Shown here: piece after piece, positions 52,347 to 60,360 of the stretch
Position numbering within the stretch: position 1 is the first letter of the stretch
Layout of the letters: each line of letters starts with the position of its first letter
NCBI GenBank assembly: GCA_016787265.1
Contig: JAEUVF010000017.1
Span: 100,966-164,965, forward strand
DNA length: 64,000 nt
Origin: Flavipsychrobacter sp.
GTDB lineage: Bacteria > Bacteroidota > Bacteroidia > Chitinophagales > Chitinophagaceae
Reading direction: 5' to 3'
Translations under genes and position numbers: made by a program
Notes under the pieces: generated by a model
What the model saw: only the letters and a program-made list of their open reading frames with translations
Databases searched by the model: none
Told to the model about the DNA's origin: nothing

Positions 52347-53339
52347 ATGAGATACAGGAAATTCGGAAATACCGACCTGCTGGTGAGTGAGGTCGGTTTT
52401 GGGGCCTGGGCAATCGGGGGCGATGCCATGGTTGGTAATACGCCCATTGGCTGGGGACCCGCAGATGATAAAAGCTCTCAAAATGCCATTCACCAGGCAC
52501 TGGACCAGGGGATCAACTTTTTTGATACCGCTGATTTTTATGGTCTGGGACATTCAGAAGAATTGCTGGGTGCTGCAATTGGTAATAAACCGGAAATATT
52601 GATTGCGACCAAAGTGGGGCACCGAAACATTCATGACAAAATTGTCCTGGATTACTCAAAAACGTATATCCTGCAGGCTGTTGAGCAGAGTCTCAAACGA
52701 TTAAAAAGAGACCGGATTGATTATTATCAACTTCATTCAGCCCGCCTCCAGCATTTTGAAACCGAAGCCTGCATTGAAGCCATGGAGGAATTGAAGCAAA
52801 GTGGAAAAATTCGTTACTGGGGATTATCACTTAACAGTTTTGAACCGGAACCGGAGGCGAATTTTCTCCTGCAACAACAGAAGGGATCCGGATTTCAACT
52901 GGTCTTCAACCTGATCAACCAGATCGCATTACCGGTTATGGAAAAGGCCTCCGAAGCAGGATACGGCATTATAGCCCGCATGCCACTTCAATTTGGATTG
53001 CTAACGGGCAAGTTTGAACGTAATCAACAGTTCGGGAAGAATGATCATCGCAGCTTCCGGCTCAATGAATCAGTACTGGATGCATCCTTAACGATCCTGG
53101 AAGAAAAAATCTGGCCGCTTTGTGAAAAGTACAAGACCACCAAAACCGGACTGGCCATGAGTTTTATCTTAAGTTATCCCCAGGTAAGCACAGTGATACC
53201 CGGCATTCGTACAAAAGAACAAGCGATCGAAAATTCCAGTGGTATTGTTCAGCTGGAGGATTCCGATCGCCAGCAATTACAAAATTTATTCAGTTCAGAC
53301 TGGCTTCCGTTGGTGGACCAAATGAAAGCACTGGGCTGA
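52347..53339 (+). CDS. Aldo/keto reductase
   Basis: A 330-residue (beta/alpha)8 NADPH-dependent reductase. The catalytic tetrad is visible: Asp and Tyr in DTADFYG (about 61-67), Lys in ATKVGH (about 89-94) and His in YYQLHS (about 127-132). The NADPH-binding loop is near PGIRTKEQA. Physiological substrate unknown. A palindromic repeat lies upstream. Confidence 0.9.
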   Translation: MRYRKFGNTDLLVSEVGFGAWAIGGDAMVGNTPIGWGPADDKSSQNAIHQALDQGINFFDTADFYGLGHSEELLGAAIGNKPEILIATKVGHRNIHDKIVLDYSKTYILQAVEQSLKRLKRDRIDYYQLHSARLQHFETEACIEAMEELKQSGKIRYWGLSLNSFEPEPEANFLLQQQKGSGFQLVFNLINQIALPVMEKASEAGYGIIARMPLQFGLLTGKFERNQQFGKNDHRSFRLNESVLDASLTILEEKIWPLCEKYKTTKTGLAMSFILSYPQVSTVIPGIRTKEQAIENSSGIVQLEDSDRQQLQNLFSSDWLPLVDQMKALG

Positions 53340-53340
53340 G

Positions 53341-54051
53341 TTATTTGATGGTGTAATCAACCAGGTAAGAGGCAGTTGACGTGTAGGTTTGTCCCAACAT
53401 ACTTAAGGAATAATCCGTCTTTACCAGACCGATTCCTTTTGCACAATAAAATTGATAGGTTCCCATCGGCATCCAGGTTCCCATGAGATTGTATTCCAAA
53501 TCAACACTCGTATGAATGATGTCTTTGTAAGTTTTGCCTTCCCAGGTTTTGGTGATTCCCTTTGCTGCAATTTTTCCTTTGATCCGTGCCGGAAAACCAT
53601 TGGCAGTTCCGGCATCTTTTGTCCAGGTATATCCAACACCTTCCTTATCGTTTAAAAAAAGCATATTGATATCAATGCTGGCACCGTTTACAGCACCAGC
53701 CTCCAGCAACATATAATAATCATTCTTTACTTTACCATAATAGACAGGCAGGTCATTTATACCTTCTACAACATCATATTGTTTGTAGGAGATGCCCGCA
53801 ATGGTTTTTGAAACATCAGTTGCTACCAGTATGGTTTTAAAATTACTAACAGCACTGTCCTGATAGGTCCAGGTAGATCCCTTGGTATAGGGCATATATG
53901 AACTGCCTGCCGGTACCGGAACCTCAGTACCTGGTTCATTATTTTCTTCCTCGAGTGGATTAATCTCCTTCTGACAGGAAACAAGAACGCCAACTGCCAT
54001 CAACAATAAAGAACTTTTCAAGAGTCCGGATAGGGTCTTATTTTTTCTCAT
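53341..54051 (-). CDS. Lipoprotein of unknown function
   Basis: A 236-residue lipoprotein: lipobox LVSC with Cys26, a Glu/Pro-rich linker (EEENNEPGTEVPVPAG) and a beta-rich domain with the YTKGSTWTYQDS motif, as in some Bacteroidota surface proteins. It ends 2 bp from the convergent aldo/keto reductase. Function not recognised. Confidence 0.75.
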   Translation of the reverse strand: MRKNKTLSGLLKSSLLLMAVGVLVSCQKEINPLEEENNEPGTEVPVPAGSSYMPYTKGSTWTYQDSAVSNFKTILVATDVSKTIAGISYKQYDVVEGINDLPVYYGKVKNDYYMLLEAGAVNGASIDINMLFLNDKEGVGYTWTKDAGTANGFPARIKGKIAAKGITKTWEGKTYKDIIHTSVDLEYNLMGTWMPMGTYQFYCAKGIGLVKTDYSLSMLGQTYTSTASYLVDYTIK

Positions 54052-54080
54052 AGAGCGACAAAATACTTTGACAAATTTGT

Positions 54081-55610
54081 TTATGCAAGGTTTTCCAATC
54101 CTTTTTTAATGCGTTCAATAGTGGATGCTTTACCAATCAGCGCTGCGATATCAAAAACAGCCGGACCAAATTTTCCTCCTACCAGCATCAATCGAAGTGG
54201 TAATTGCAATTCACCCACTTTGATCGCACGGGCGGTTGCCATTTCTTTAAAGGCTGTTTCAATGGAAGCAGCCGACCAGTCTTGTAAATCTGCCAGCACG
54301 CCCTGCAGATCTGTAAAGAATAAATTCTTGTCCAGGTTCCACTTGGCTTTCACCGGTTCCATATCAGGAGATGCAGGTGCAGCAAAAAAGAAACCTGCCT
54401 GTTCTGTAAAATCGGGCAACAGGGTGCATCGTTCCTTCACCAGTTCTATTACTGTTGCGAGATAACTGTCATCTGTAACCGAAAATCCGGCATTTGTCAG
54501 GCTATTTTTTACATCCGGCAGCAAACGCGCTGCAGGAGCGGCTTTGATCCATTCGTGGTTGAACCATTTGGCTTTTTCGAAGTCGAATTTGGCGCCGCCT
54601 TTATGAACACGGCTCATATCAAAGGCTGCGATTAATTCATCCATGGTGAAGATCTCTTTTCCGCTGCCATCATTCCAGCCCAACATTGCAAGCATATTTA
54701 CAAATGCTTCCGGCAGGAATCCTCTTTCACGGAAGCCCTGGGTGAATTCATTGCTGCGCGGATCAGTCCAGTTCATGGCAAAAACAGGGAAGCCTAATCG
54801 ATCTCCATCGCGTTTACTGAGTTTGCCATTGCCATCGGGTTTTAAGATCAATGGGAGATGTGCCCACTGAGGCATCTCATCACTCCAGCCAAGGTATTTC
54901 CATAATAAGAGATGAACGGGTGCACTCGGTAACCATTCTTCACCACGAAAGGCATGGGTGATTTTCATCAGGTAATCATCCACCACTACAGCGAGATGGT
55001 AAGTTGGCATTCCATCTTTTTTCAACAACACTTTATCATCCACGGTGCCGGTTGAAAAACTCACCTCTCCGCGTATCATATCATTGAATGAAACGGTTTC
55101 ATGCTCGGGCATCTTGATACGCACCACATAAGGAACACCCTCACTGATCAGGCGCTGCACTTCATCCTCTCCCATACTCAGTGAGTTTCGCATCTTCATA
55201 CGCAACTGATGATCATACTGGGGCGATGGATTCTCTGCAGTTTTAAACTGCGTCCGCATTTCCTCTAATTCCTCAGGTGTATCAAATGCATAATACGCAT
55301 ACCCATTCGCGATCAGTTGATCTGCATATTGACGATAGCTTGCTTTGCGCTCACTCTGGCGATAAGGTGCATAGGGCCCGCCTGCAACCGGACTCTCATC
55401 CGGCTCCATACCACACCAGCGAAGCGTTTCCATAATATAGTCTTCTGCGCCTTCGACAAAACGCGTACTGTCGGTGTCTTCGATTCGCAGAATGAAATCG
55501 CCCCCATGATGGCGGGCAAACAGATAATTGAATAATACTGTGCGCACTCCACCGAGGTGTAAACCTCCTGTGGGACTCGGTGCAAAACGTACTCTAACTT
55601 TTCTGGCCAT
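54081..55610 (-). CDS. gltX: Glutamate--tRNA ligase
   Basis: A 509-residue class I synthetase (ATG at 55610, MARKVRVRFAPSPTGG). The HIGH-like motif is GLHLG (about 16-20) and the KMSKS-like motif is GKLSKRDGDR (about 260). It charges tRNA-Glu, and in many bacteria also tRNA-Gln. The open frame extending to 55766 has no homology and runs into the divergent deacetylase gene. A TAnnTTTG element lies just upstream. Confidence 0.95.
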   Translation of the reverse strand: MARKVRVRFAPSPTGGLHLGGVRTVLFNYLFARHHGGDFILRIEDTDSTRFVEGAEDYIMETLRWCGMEPDESPVAGGPYAPYRQSERKASYRQYADQLIANGYAYYAFDTPEELEEMRTQFKTAENPSPQYDHQLRMKMRNSLSMGEDEVQRLISEGVPYVVRIKMPEHETVSFNDMIRGEVSFSTGTVDDKVLLKKDGMPTYHLAVVVDDYLMKITHAFRGEEWLPSAPVHLLLWKYLGWSDEMPQWAHLPLILKPDGNGKLSKRDGDRLGFPVFAMNWTDPRSNEFTQGFRERGFLPEAFVNMLAMLGWNDGSGKEIFTMDELIAAFDMSRVHKGGAKFDFEKAKWFNHEWIKAAPAARLLPDVKNSLTNAGFSVTDDSYLATVIELVKERCTLLPDFTEQAGFFFAAPASPDMEPVKAKWNLDKNLFFTDLQGVLADLQDWSAASIETAFKEMATARAIKVGELQLPLRLMLVGGKFGPAVFDIAALIGKASTIERIKKGLENLA

Positions 55611-55616
55611 AGGCCG

Positions 55617-55624
55617 CAAAGATA
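55617..55624 (-). promoter_or_regulatory. Candidate -7 element TATCTTTG of gltX
   Basis: An exact TAnnTTTG match on the minus strand, only 6 bp before the ATG, so the mRNA would be nearly leaderless. Confidence 0.55.
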
Positions 55625-55652
55625 AGCCCGGTGGATTGTTTATTTTTGATGA

Positions 55653-56300
55653 ATGTTTTACTGGGCAAAAGGAAATAAACTGTTGCAAACCCTTTATCCG
55701 AACTGGATATGGTCGGTGCGTACCAAAGAGAAAAAAATCTATTTGAGTTTTGATGATGGTCCGCATCCGGAAATTACTCCCTGGGTATTGGATCAGTTAA
55801 AAATCTGGAATGCCAAAGCAACATTTTTCTGCATTGGAAAAAATGTTGCGGCCTATCCTGATATCTATCAGCGGATACTCATGGAAGGGCATCGTACCGG
55901 ACATCATACCATGAATCATTTAAATGGATGGAAGACTAACACTGCTGATTATTTCAATAACATATTGGAAGCAGAAAAATATATTGATAGTAAACTGTTT
56001 CGTCCGCCTTATGGAAAGCTCACCCGTTTCCAGGGAAAAGCACTTAGAGAAGCAGGTTATAAAATCATCATGTGGAGTTTACTGAGTGCTGATTTTGATA
56101 CCCGATTAAACCCATCGGATTGCTGGGAATTGGTAGAGAAAAATTACCGTCCTGGAAGCATCCTGGTATTCCACGATAGTGAAAAAGCATGGCCCCGGTT
56201 AAAGGTTGTTTTGCCAAAATTATTGGAGCAGGCAAGTAGGGTAGGTTACACATTTGAGACACTTGCAATGGGTATTCCGGTAAAATACAGGGAGCAATAA
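55653..56300 (+). CDS. Polysaccharide deacetylase (NodB domain)
   Basis: The 215-residue protein is a NodB-fold carbohydrate esterase (CE4). The metal-binding set is visible: Asp34-Asp35 (SFDDGP), then His85 and His89 (HHTMNH); FRPPYGK and the catalytic-His segment VFHDS follow. It removes acetyl groups from N-acetylglucosamine polymers (peptidoglycan, chitin or capsule). No signal peptide is evident, so location is unsure. It is divergent from gltX and ends at a terminator. Confidence 0.88.
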   Translation: MFYWAKGNKLLQTLYPNWIWSVRTKEKKIYLSFDDGPHPEITPWVLDQLKIWNAKATFFCIGKNVAAYPDIYQRILMEGHRTGHHTMNHLNGWKTNTADYFNNILEAEKYIDSKLFRPPYGKLTRFQGKALREAGYKIIMWSLLSADFDTRLNPSDCWELVEKNYRPGSILVFHDSEKAWPRLKVVLPKLLEQASRVGYTFETLAMGIPVKYREQ

Positions 56301-56350
56301 ATAGGGTAAAAAAATATCTGTGAAATCGGGGTACCCTCTAAAAAAGAGTT

Positions 56351-56380
56351 GGGCCTGGGTAGAAACCCTGGCCCGTTTTT
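56351..56380 (+). terminator. Rho-independent terminator
   Basis: Stem GGGCCTGGGT / ACCCTGGCCC (one T-T mismatch) around a 4-base loop, followed by GTTTTT. It lies after the deacetylase gene and before the convergent lipoprotein gene. Confidence 0.85.
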
Positions 56381-56427
56381 AATCCGTACCCTATGAAAAC
56401 TGATTTAAAGGTAAATTAAATTTTTAA

Positions 56428-57315
56428 TTACTTCAAAGTAATTTCTCGGGAAACCCCATTTACCGTGATTGAGGCGGTATTGTCACATTCGCCGTTTCCG
56501 AAGTCGAGGCTGGCTTTCCGGCCGTTTACCCGGTGGATTTCCTGGGTTCCGGCACTGATCCAGCGACAGCTGAAAGCCTTTTCCAGGGGTTTGGTGGTGG
56601 TGCTGGTCCAGGTACCGGTCTTGTCGCCAATGCTTACTGTACCAGAACCATTGCTGGTAATCGCAAAAACATCATCGGTAGGAACATAGGGGGTACCAGA
56701 GCCTGAAATCATGGTGAAGGTCCGAACGCGGTTCCAGTTGATCTGGTTGCCATTTTCGCGGCTAAGCCTGCCGTCGATCACCCTGGTTTCAAAAGCCCAC
56801 TGGTTGGCGGTGCTCTTGTTTTCCAGGGTATGGGTACCTTCAACTTTCACTCCATTTACATAATAATTGGTAAATGTGGTGGTGGCTTTGCTGCCCGGTA
56901 GGATCATGTGTCCGGTATAAACCGTGCTGAACTTGCCTTTGCGGGTGCGACCGTCACGGCCGAGGCAGCCTTGCGTGCCAAAATCAACCGTAACAGTGAT
57001 GGGGAAGCCATCGCCGGTTTTGGTGAGCGTCAGGGTGAAACAGGTGCTTTGAAGCGGACCGGGTTGATCGCTGTTGGCGGATTGGAATACTCCTGTACCT
57101 CCAATTGCAACGGACTGGTCGGCGCCCATTACATTATTAAATACATCATCGTACATCAATTCTGCTTCGGCTTCCGCTTCTACGGTAGCCTGGGTCAGTT
57201 CTGGATCTCGGTCAACCTGTGCTTCCTCCTTGTTTTTGGAACAGCTTGAAAAGCCGATAACCAGGGCAGCAGTGGCCATCAGGAAGAGTGATTTTCTTGG
57301 GTGGTTCATTTTCAT
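56428..57315 (-). CDS. Lipoprotein of unknown function
   Basis: A 295-residue lipoprotein: lipobox FSSC (Cys25) after a hydrophobic signal, then an acidic linker (QVDRDPELTQATVEAEAEAE) and a long beta-rich domain (residues about 80-295) with repeated Thr-rich strands. Start is Met 1 (57315) or Met 3 (57309). No family is recognised. Confidence 0.75.
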   Translation of the reverse strand: MKMNHPRKSLFLMATAALVIGFSSCSKNKEEAQVDRDPELTQATVEAEAEAELMYDDVFNNVMGADQSVAIGGTGVFQSANSDQPGPLQSTCFTLTLTKTGDGFPITVTVDFGTQGCLGRDGRTRKGKFSTVYTGHMILPGSKATTTFTNYYVNGVKVEGTHTLENKSTANQWAFETRVIDGRLSRENGNQINWNRVRTFTMISGSGTPYVPTDDVFAITSNGSGTVSIGDKTGTWTSTTTKPLEKAFSCRWISAGTQEIHRVNGRKASLDFGNGECDNTASITVNGVSREITLK

Positions 57316-57409
57316 AAAAGGTGATTTGTGGTTTCTAAATCTTTACAGTTTAGAAAGGGTTGCATGTAAAACGTTTAAAAAGGAATAAAATTTTCTGGAA
57401 ATTTGCCGG

Positions 57410-58183
57410 ATGACCTTAATTGATACCCATTGTCATTTATATGTAGAGGAGTTTCAGAGCGATGTAAAGCAGGTGGTAGAAACTGCGCAATCCGCTGGCG
57501 TTCAACGCATTTACCTGCCGGCGATTGACCATACGGAACACGAAGCCCTGTTGAAACTGGAGGCCGCTTATCCTGGTTATTGTATCGCGATGATGGGGCT
57601 GCATCCCTGTTATGTGAAGGAGAATTACGAAGAGGAATTACGAAAAGTGGAGGATTGGCTGGCTAAAAGACCTTTTGCGGCGGTAGGAGAGATCGGTCTG
57701 GATTTTTATTGGGATCGCAATTATGATGTGCAGCAGTACGAGGCATTTCGCCGGCAGCTTGAACTGGCGAAACACTATAAGATACCGGTATCCATACACT
57801 CGAGGAATTCCACACTGGAATGTATCAAGGAAGTGAAAGCCTTACAGGATGGGGGACTTAGCGGGGTCTTTCACTGTTTCGGAGGAAGTTATGAGTTGGC
57901 AAAAGAAGTAGTGAAGCTTGGGTTTTATCTCGGGATCGGTGGGGTGCTGACCTATAAGAAAAGTGGCTTACCTGAAGTGTTGAAACAGATACCGCTAGAG
58001 CATATTGTGTTGGAGACCGATGCGCCTTATTTATCACCGGTACCGTACAGGGGTAAACGAAATCAGCCCTCCTATCTGTTACCTATAGCCGAAAAGCTGG
58101 CGGAAGTGTATGAGAAGTCTGTAGAAGAAATTGGGGCGATCACTACCGCGAATGCGAACCGGCTCTTTCAATACCAGCCTTAA
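57410..58183 (+). CDS. tatD: TatD family metal-dependent hydrolase
   Basis: A 257-residue TIM-barrel hydrolase. Metal ligands are in DTHCHL (residues 4-9) and GEIGLDFYW, with His in SIHSR and Asp in LETDAPYL. Family members are DNA exonucleases or related phosphodiesterases with D-aminoacyl-tRNA deacylase reports; the role here is unknown. The ansA gene starts 17 bp after its stop. Confidence 0.9.
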   Translation: MTLIDTHCHLYVEEFQSDVKQVVETAQSAGVQRIYLPAIDHTEHEALLKLEAAYPGYCIAMMGLHPCYVKENYEEELRKVEDWLAKRPFAAVGEIGLDFYWDRNYDVQQYEAFRRQLELAKHYKIPVSIHSRNSTLECIKEVKALQDGGLSGVFHCFGGSYELAKEVVKLGFYLGIGGVLTYKKSGLPEVLKQIPLEHIVLETDAPYLSPVPYRGKRNQPSYLLPIAEKLAEVYEKSVEEIGAITTANANRLFQYQP

Positions 58184-58199
58184 CAGCCCGAACGAACAT

Positions 58200-59240
58200 A
58201 TGAGAAAAAACAGAAACACCCCCCGGATACTCATCATCTATACCGGGGGTACCGTTGGTATGGTGATGGATCCACTGACTGGTGCCTTGAAGCCGATTGG
58301 GTTCAAAGAGATCCGGGATAATATTCCGGAGATTGTGAAGTTGGGTTATGAAGTGGAAGTACATGCCTTTAATCCGCCGATGGATTCTTCCAATATGACG
58401 CCGGAAGTTTGGGTGGAGCTGGCTTTGATCATTGAGAAAAACTATGCGGCATTTGATGGTTTTGTAATCCTGCATGGTTCTGATACGATGGCCTTCACCG
58501 CCTCGGCCCTTAGTTTTTTACTGGAGCATTTATCCAAGCCGGTGGTGCTGACCGGATCGCAGCTGCCGATAGGGGAGATCCGGACAGATGCAAAGGAGAA
58601 TATTATTACCGCTTTGGAAATTGCTGCAGCGCGGAAGGGCAGCAGGTCAGTTGTACCGGAGGTATGTATCTATTTTGATTACAGTCTGTTTCGGGGAAAC
58701 CGCGCCAAGAAGTACAATGCGGAGCGATTTGAAGCATTTTATTCGATGAATTATCCGGCATTGGCGGAAGCGGGGATCAATATCAAGTATAAAAAGGAGT
58801 TTTTGCTGAAGCATCCCGAGCAACCGTTGAAGGTGCATAAGAAACTGGACCCGGCGGTAGCGGTATTGAAGATCTTTCCGGGAATTACCGAGGCAACGGT
58901 GGAGGCGGTGTTGCAGACACCGGGGGCAAAGGCGGTGATCCTGGAGACCTTTGGCAGTGGCAATGCAACCACGGCGCCCTGGTTCCTGGCAGCGGTAAAG
59001 CGGGCAATAGACAGGGGCCTGACCATCATTGATATCACCCAATGTGATGGCGGATCGGTGGAGCTGGGCATGTATGAAACAAGCCGGGCGCTGAAAGAGA
59101 TGGGGGTGGTATCTGGTTATGATATGACCTTTGAAGCCACCCTGGCCAAGCTGATGTTTCTGTTGGCGCAAAAGCCCTCCCGGCGCCGGCTGCATGAATT
59201 ATTGGAAACTTCCTTACGGGGGGAATTGACGAATCCCTGA
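58200..59240 (+). CDS. ansA: Type I L-asparaginase
   Basis: A 346-residue cytoplasmic enzyme (ATG at 58200) that hydrolyses asparagine to aspartate. The nucleophile Thr is in YTGGTVGM (about 17-24) and the second catalytic Thr in HGSDTMAF (about 95-102). No signal peptide is seen, matching the type I form. It lies just before the tRNA-Ser gene, whose promoter overlaps its end. Confidence 0.93.
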   Translation: MRKNRNTPRILIIYTGGTVGMVMDPLTGALKPIGFKEIRDNIPEIVKLGYEVEVHAFNPPMDSSNMTPEVWVELALIIEKNYAAFDGFVILHGSDTMAFTASALSFLLEHLSKPVVLTGSQLPIGEIRTDAKENIITALEIAAARKGSRSVVPEVCIYFDYSLFRGNRAKKYNAERFEAFYSMNYPALAEAGINIKYKKEFLLKHPEQPLKVHKKLDPAVAVLKIFPGITEATVEAVLQTPGAKAVILETFGSGNATTAPWFLAAVKRAIDRGLTIIDITQCDGGSVELGMYETSRALKEMGVVSGYDMTFEATLAKLMFLLAQKPSRRRLHELLETSLRGELTNP

Positions 59241-59255
59241 GAAACCCTATATTTG
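59226..59255 (+). promoter_or_regulatory. Promoter of tRNA-Ser (TTG ... TATATTTG)
   Basis: TTG at 59226-59228 and TATATTTG at 59248-59255 are 19 bp apart, the ideal Bacteroidota -33/-7 spacing. It starts within the last codons of ansA; the tRNA follows 47 bp after the -7 element. Confidence 0.7.
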
Positions 59256-59267
59256 CGTCCCGATTTT

Positions 59268-59293
59268 ACCGGTCGGGTGGCACCGGTCGGGAT
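59268..59293. repeat. Composite palindromic repeat, copy 7 (two direct units)
   Basis: Two direct ACCGGTCGGG units, with no inverted partner in the window. It lies in the tRNA-Ser leader, between the -7 element and the mature tRNA. Confidence 0.75.
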
Positions 59294-59302
59294 AAAGTTT
59301 TT

Positions 59303-59390
59303 GGAGAGATGTCCGAGTGGTTGAAGGAGCACGCCTGGAAAGTGTGTATACCTCTAAAGGGTATCGCGGGTTCGAATCCCGCTCTCTCCG
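59303..59390 (+). tRNA. tRNA-Ser (anticodon GGA)
   Basis: An 88-nt type II tRNA. The 7-bp acceptor stem GGAGAGA / TCTCTCC, anticodon arm CACGC-CTGGAAA-GTGTG with anticodon GGA, a long variable arm (about 16 nt) and the T arm GCGGGTTCGAATCCCGC are all visible. The discriminator is G and the CCA end is not encoded. It reads UCC and UCU. A terminator follows at once, and the DNA beyond is accessory, so this gene is probably the integration site of an island. Confidence 0.96.
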
Positions 59391-59402
59391 CATCTAAAAA
59401 GT

Positions 59403-59438
59403 AAAAGCGCAGTACCAGCAAGGGTTTGCGCTTTTTTT
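59403..59438 (+). terminator. Terminator after tRNA-Ser
   Basis: AAAAGCGCA pairs with TGCGCTTTT, followed by a T-run (CTTTTTTTAT). Loop about 15 bases. It ends the tRNA transcript. Confidence 0.85.
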
Positions 59439-59602
59439 ATTGGTAATTGTAGCAAAAGTGTAGCAAATTATGTGTGGATATTCCACCTAACCTGACCACT
59501 TTATTCCGCAGCAAATTGACCACTAAAAGTTACTATCATTTTAGTGTTTAAAAAGTTACTCGATTTATCTCTCAAAAATGCCAATGATTTATTGTTTATT
59601 TA

Positions 59603-60349
59603 TTAGGTTATATCAGTGGTTAAGTTAGTTCTTTTTTTTCGCAGTGATTCTCCTTTGAGTTCCAATCGATGCGCATCATGTATGATTCGATCCAGGATAG
59701 CATCTGCGATGGTCTGTTCCCCTATTACCTCGTACCATTTATTTACCGGAACCTGAGCCGTAAACAGTGTTGAGTGTTTTCCATGGCGATCTTCAATAAT
59801 GTCCATCAATATGGCCCGGTTCTGGGCATCAAGGGGCTGCATTCCGAAGTCATCCAAAATAAGCAGGTCCTGCTTTTCTATTTTTGCTATCTCTTTTAAA
59901 TAGGTGCCGTCTGCTTTGCCCATTTTTAACCGGGAGAATAACTTGGTGCAATGCTCATATTGAACTTTATAGCCCAGAGAACAGGCCTGGTGACCTAGAG
60001 CTGATGCGATAAAACTTTTTCCTATTCCGGTACTACCGGTTATAAGCAGGTTTTCCTTTTTCTTAATAAAATCGCAATCAGCAAGTCGTAGTAATTGGTT
60101 TTTGTGAAGCGCCCGTTCATTGGTGAAGCTGATTTGTTCAATTGATGCCTTGTAGCGGAACCGCGCTCGCAGCACACTCCGGTCCAGCTTTCGATTGTAA
60201 CGGTCGTCCCATTCTGAACTCACCAATAGACCAACCAGTTCATCTGGGGTATGGTGGACGGATGTGTCCGTTTCAAGATTAGTCTGGAAGGCACGTAGCA
60301 TACCAAACAGTTTCATGGTTCTCATTTTTTCGATCGTTTGCTCATTCAA
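59603..60349 (-). CDS. istB: IS21-family helper ATPase IstB
   Basis: A 248-residue AAA+ helper that directs the IstA transposase to its target. Walker A GSTGIGKSFIAS (about 106-117) and Walker B LLILDDFG (about 170-177) are intact. It lies downstream of istA (both on the minus strand), in the usual order. The gene looks complete; with an amber-interrupted istA the element may be unable to move by itself. Confidence 0.92.
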   Translation of the reverse strand: MNEQTIEKMRTMKLFGMLRAFQTNLETDTSVHHTPDELVGLLVSSEWDDRYNRKLDRSVLRARFRYKASIEQISFTNERALHKNQLLRLADCDFIKKKENLLITGSTGIGKSFIASALGHQACSLGYKVQYEHCTKLFSRLKMGKADGTYLKEIAKIEKQDLLILDDFGMQPLDAQNRAILMDIIEDRHGKHSTLFTAQVPVNKWYEVIGEQTIADAILDRIIHDAHRLELKGESLRKKRTNLTTDIT

Positions 60350-60360
60350 TGGTGTTGTTT

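Noticed and set aside
55611..55766. Longer gltX start
   Set aside because: It would overlap the divergent deacetylase gene and has no homology; MARKVRVRFAPSPTGG at 55610 is the family start.
59391..59474. Integrase remnant after tRNA-Ser
   Set aside because: The sequence GTAGCAAAAGTGTAGCAAA is suggestive of island ends, but no integrase residues or duplicated tRNA 3' end were found in the window.
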